From Saprospiraceae bacterium (lineage in GTDB: Bacteria > Bacteroidota > Bacteroidia > Chitinophagales > Saprospiraceae): a DNA stretch of 16,689 nt. A program made the position numbers and the translations under genes. Shown piece after piece: positions 15,125 through 16,689 of the stretch. Where the stretch lies: the NCBI GenBank assembly GCA_013002475.1, contig JABDJM010000206.1, positions 1 through 16,689 of the forward strand, given 5' to 3'. Each line of letters begins with the position of its first letter. Within the stretch, counting starts at the first letter, position 1. The notes under the pieces are model-generated. The model made no database searches and had not been told where the DNA came from. It saw only the letters and a program-made list of their open reading frames with translations.

Positions 15125-15477
15125 AAGGTTGGCTATTAGCAATTGTCTACATCGTTCTTATTGTGGCTCTTTCGAAAATCATACCCTGGTGGTCGGTGGC
15201 AGTAATAGGAGTAATCCTTGGGGTCCTATTCAAGGGTTCCGGATGGCAAGCATTGTTTTGGGGTTTCGTAGCAGGTTCCCTCAGCTGGTTGGGACAAAGT
15301 TTTTACTTATCAAATTTGAATGAGCATCTGTTGCTTGGTAAAGTGGCAGGGATTTTCGGAGATATGAATCCGTTTATTCTATTGGTTCTTGTTGGAGTTA
15401 TTGGTGGGATTACAGCCGGTTTAAGTTTTCTCACTGGCAACCAGGCAAGAAAAATTGTGGATCAAGGCAAGCCCTAA
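15121..15477 (+). CDS. Small hydrophobic protein with four predicted membrane helices
   Basis: I do not recognise a family. The 118-residue protein is mostly hydrophobic, with helices at about residues 4-20, 22-37, 43-63 and 84-106, and a short basic C-terminal tail (NQARKIVDQGKP). Short turns such as KGSGW and a Gly-rich final helix (GVIGGITAG) are seen. Its ATG overlaps the stop of the acylase gene as ATGA, so translation is probably coupled and the two products are likely made together. A role in the same envelope process, or in holding the acylase at the membrane, is inference only. It is followed after 36 bp by the HU-CCDC81/SPOR gene. Confidence 0.85.
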   Translation: MKGWLLAIVYIVLIVALSKIIPWWSVAVIGVILGVLFKGSGWQALFWGFVAGSLSWLGQSFYLSNLNEHLLLGKVAGIFGDMNPFILLVLVGVIGGITAGLSFLTGNQARKIVDQGKP

Positions 15478-15496
15478 GGGCAGCTAAAAAATATTT

Positions 15497-15504
15497 TACC
15501 TTTA
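15497..15504 (+). promoter_or_regulatory. Possible -7 element before the HU-CCDC81/SPOR gene
   Basis: TACCTTTA differs from TAnnTTTG only at the last base and lies 9 bp before the ATG at 15514. No TTG is present at the usual spacing. It would give a nearly leaderless message. The gene may instead be read from upstream. Confidence 0.25.
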
Positions 15505-15513
15505 CCCCGTATC

Positions 15514-16566
15514 ATGACTACAGGAAATAATCATGCAATTATTGAGGAGGGGATCCGATTTTTGATCAGTGATCACGGTAAAGTTGATATCCCTGGGATC
15601 GGAACTTTTAAAGGAAGTTACAAGTCTGCTCATTTTGATCCTGTAGAAGGTACTATAAGTCCCCCTACGCTTTTTGTAGAGTTATTTGGAAACGAAGAAG
15701 GCACCAATGTCATGCTGGCTGATTTCCTGGTAAAAAACGGACAATGTAGTTTTCAGGAAGCAAATCAGGCCATCCAGGATTTCTCAAAGGTTTTGCTCCA
15801 GCAACTCGAAAAAAAAGAGATCATCTCTCTCCCTGGAATGGGTAGGTTATTCTTTGATTTTCAAAATGATTTGAAGTTTGTTCAGGATGGAGGCAATCAA
15901 TTATTCCATTCATTTGGACTTCCGGTTTTAGAATTTAAACCAATCAACAGAAAAGGAACTTTTGTGGCCAGTACTTCTTCGCAAAAAAAGATTGAGAAGA
16001 AAAGGGGAAATTCTGTTTCAAGAATTCAGGAAAAAATATTGTCTGCTGATTTTGTTCCCATAACTGCAGGTTTGGCAATGTTCATTCTCTTTCTGGGATT
16101 GTTTTATATAACTCCACAAAAGCAAGTGAGTTTTGCTGATCAAATGATTGATAAAAGAGCTAGGCCAGAACGAGTAAATGTCAAGCCCGGAACTTCTCTT
16201 ACTTCAGACGATACAAAAGCCCAAGCCCTATCTCCTGTAACCATGGAAAATGAGGAGGCAATAAAAAGAGAGATCGAGGAAGCATTTGAAGAACCCGGGA
16301 AAACAAACATCCAAGAAGCTGAAGAAATTTCGCTCACAAAAGAATCTACAGTAGTGATCGTTGGGGCTTACAAATATGTAAATGGAATTCGTTTAAGAAA
16401 GGAGCAAATAGAAAAGCTCGGATTTGAATTTTATTCAGATCGGAGAAATTCTTTGACGAGGGTTGGGGCTACCATTATCCATACTACTCCCGAAGAACTT
16501 GAAACAGCAATTGGCCTTCTTAAAACAGATGTAAATCCAAGAGCCTGGGTTTTACGTTCACAATAG
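15514..16566 (+). CDS. HU-CCDC81 / SPOR domain membrane protein
   Basis: A 350-residue bitopic protein of a Bacteroidota family. Residues 1-60 (IIEEGIRFLISDHGKVDIPGIG onward) and 65-142 (FLVKNGQCSFQEANQAIQDF, ISLPGMGRLFF) look like the two tandem HU-like CCDC81 bacterial domains on the cytoplasmic side. A basic stretch (KKIEKKRG) precedes one membrane helix at about 181-199. A long acidic, low-complexity linker (205-275) follows. Residues 279-348 (VVIVGAYKYVNG to AWVLRSQ) resemble a SPOR domain, which binds denuded glycan strands at the septum. A link between the cytoplasm or nucleoid and septal peptidoglycan is inference from the domains. The SPOR copy is diverged. kdsA follows after 4 bp. 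Confidence 0.82.
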   Translation: MTTGNNHAIIEEGIRFLISDHGKVDIPGIGTFKGSYKSAHFDPVEGTISPPTLFVELFGNEEGTNVMLADFLVKNGQCSFQEANQAIQDFSKVLLQQLEKKEIISLPGMGRLFFDFQNDLKFVQDGGNQLFHSFGLPVLEFKPINRKGTFVASTSSQKKIEKKRGNSVSRIQEKILSADFVPITAGLAMFILFLGLFYITPQKQVSFADQMIDKRARPERVNVKPGTSLTSDDTKAQALSPVTMENEEAIKREIEEAFEEPGKTNIQEAEEISLTKESTVVIVGAYKYVNGIRLRKEQIEKLGFEFYSDRRNSLTRVGATIIHTTPEELETAIGLLKTDVNPRAWVLRSQ

Positions 16567-16570
16567 TACC

Positions 16571-16689
16571 ATGCTAAAAAACATCCCTCAGATAAAACAT
16601 GTTGAGTCCGGCCAATTCTTTCTTTTGGCAGGTCCTTGTGCTGTGGAGGGTCGTGAAATGGCATTTGAAATTGCAGAGCAGCTTATTCG
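16571..16689 (+). CDS. kdsA: 3-deoxy-8-phosphooctulonate synthase KdsA (N-terminal part; 3' end outside window)
   Basis: Only the first 39 codons are present before the right edge. The frame is open and starts MLKNIPQIKHVESGQFFLLA, followed by GPCAVEG (21-27), the conserved phosphoenolpyruvate-binding strand of the KdsA/DAHP synthase family. KdsA condenses arabinose 5-phosphate with phosphoenolpyruvate to make Kdo 8-phosphate for lipopolysaccharide. The short N-terminal region, which lacks the longer extension of many DAHP synthases, matches Bacteroidota KdsA. A DAHP synthase of the type I-beta group is the alternative, since both share the GPCA motif. It lies 4 bp after the HU-CCDC81/SPOR gene, so the two are probably co-transcribed. 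Confidence 0.8.
   Translation, partial: MLKNIPQIKHVESGQFFLLAGPCAVEGREMAFEIAEQLI

Overview
The window looks like chromosomal DNA from a member of the Bacteroidota, probably of the Cytophagia type (the order is inference). Evidence: several promoters match the Bacteroidota pattern TTG-N20-TAnnTTTG; there is a DUF1573 protein, a fused E1 alpha/beta 2-oxo-acid dehydrogenase of the roughly 800-residue Bacteroidota form, a short FtsL-like protein and an HU-CCDC81/SPOR protein typical of this phylum; Shine-Dalgarno sequences are essentially absent. I see no transposase, integrase, phage gene, CRISPR array, tRNA or rRNA.

Positions 1-8180, read on the minus strand, are the first part of a division and cell wall (dcw) cluster in canonical order: mraZ, rsmH, ftsL-like, ftsI, murE, mraY, murD (murD runs off the left edge). 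A direct-repeat MraZ operator lies before mraZ. Two junctions inside the cluster are not plain spacers. The ftsI-murE gap holds four tandem hairpin-forming repeats, and the murE-mraY gap holds a terminator-shaped hairpin. An intrinsic terminator upstream of mraZ separates the cluster from a GT2 glycosyltransferase.

Positions 8289-11509 (minus) hold that polyprenyl-phosphate sugar transferase and the fused E1 dehydrogenase, the latter with a clear promoter and an upstream palindrome. From 11804 the genes run on the plus strand: a secreted DUF1573 protein with a strong terminator, then, after a 410-bp gap, a penicillin-acylase-family hydrolase overlapping a small four-helix membrane protein by 4 bp, an HU-CCDC81/SPOR membrane protein, and the start of kdsA (right edge).

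The least expected element is in the 12300-12709 gap. On the minus strand it contains a complete promoter and, about 70 bp downstream, an intrinsic terminator with no ORF between them. This is a candidate small RNA of about 80 nt, ending tail-to-tail with the DUF1573 terminator.

Most of the window is ordinary core genome for peptidoglycan precursor synthesis and septal growth (mur/mra/fts) and LPS Kdo synthesis (kdsA). The unusual material is in the gaps.
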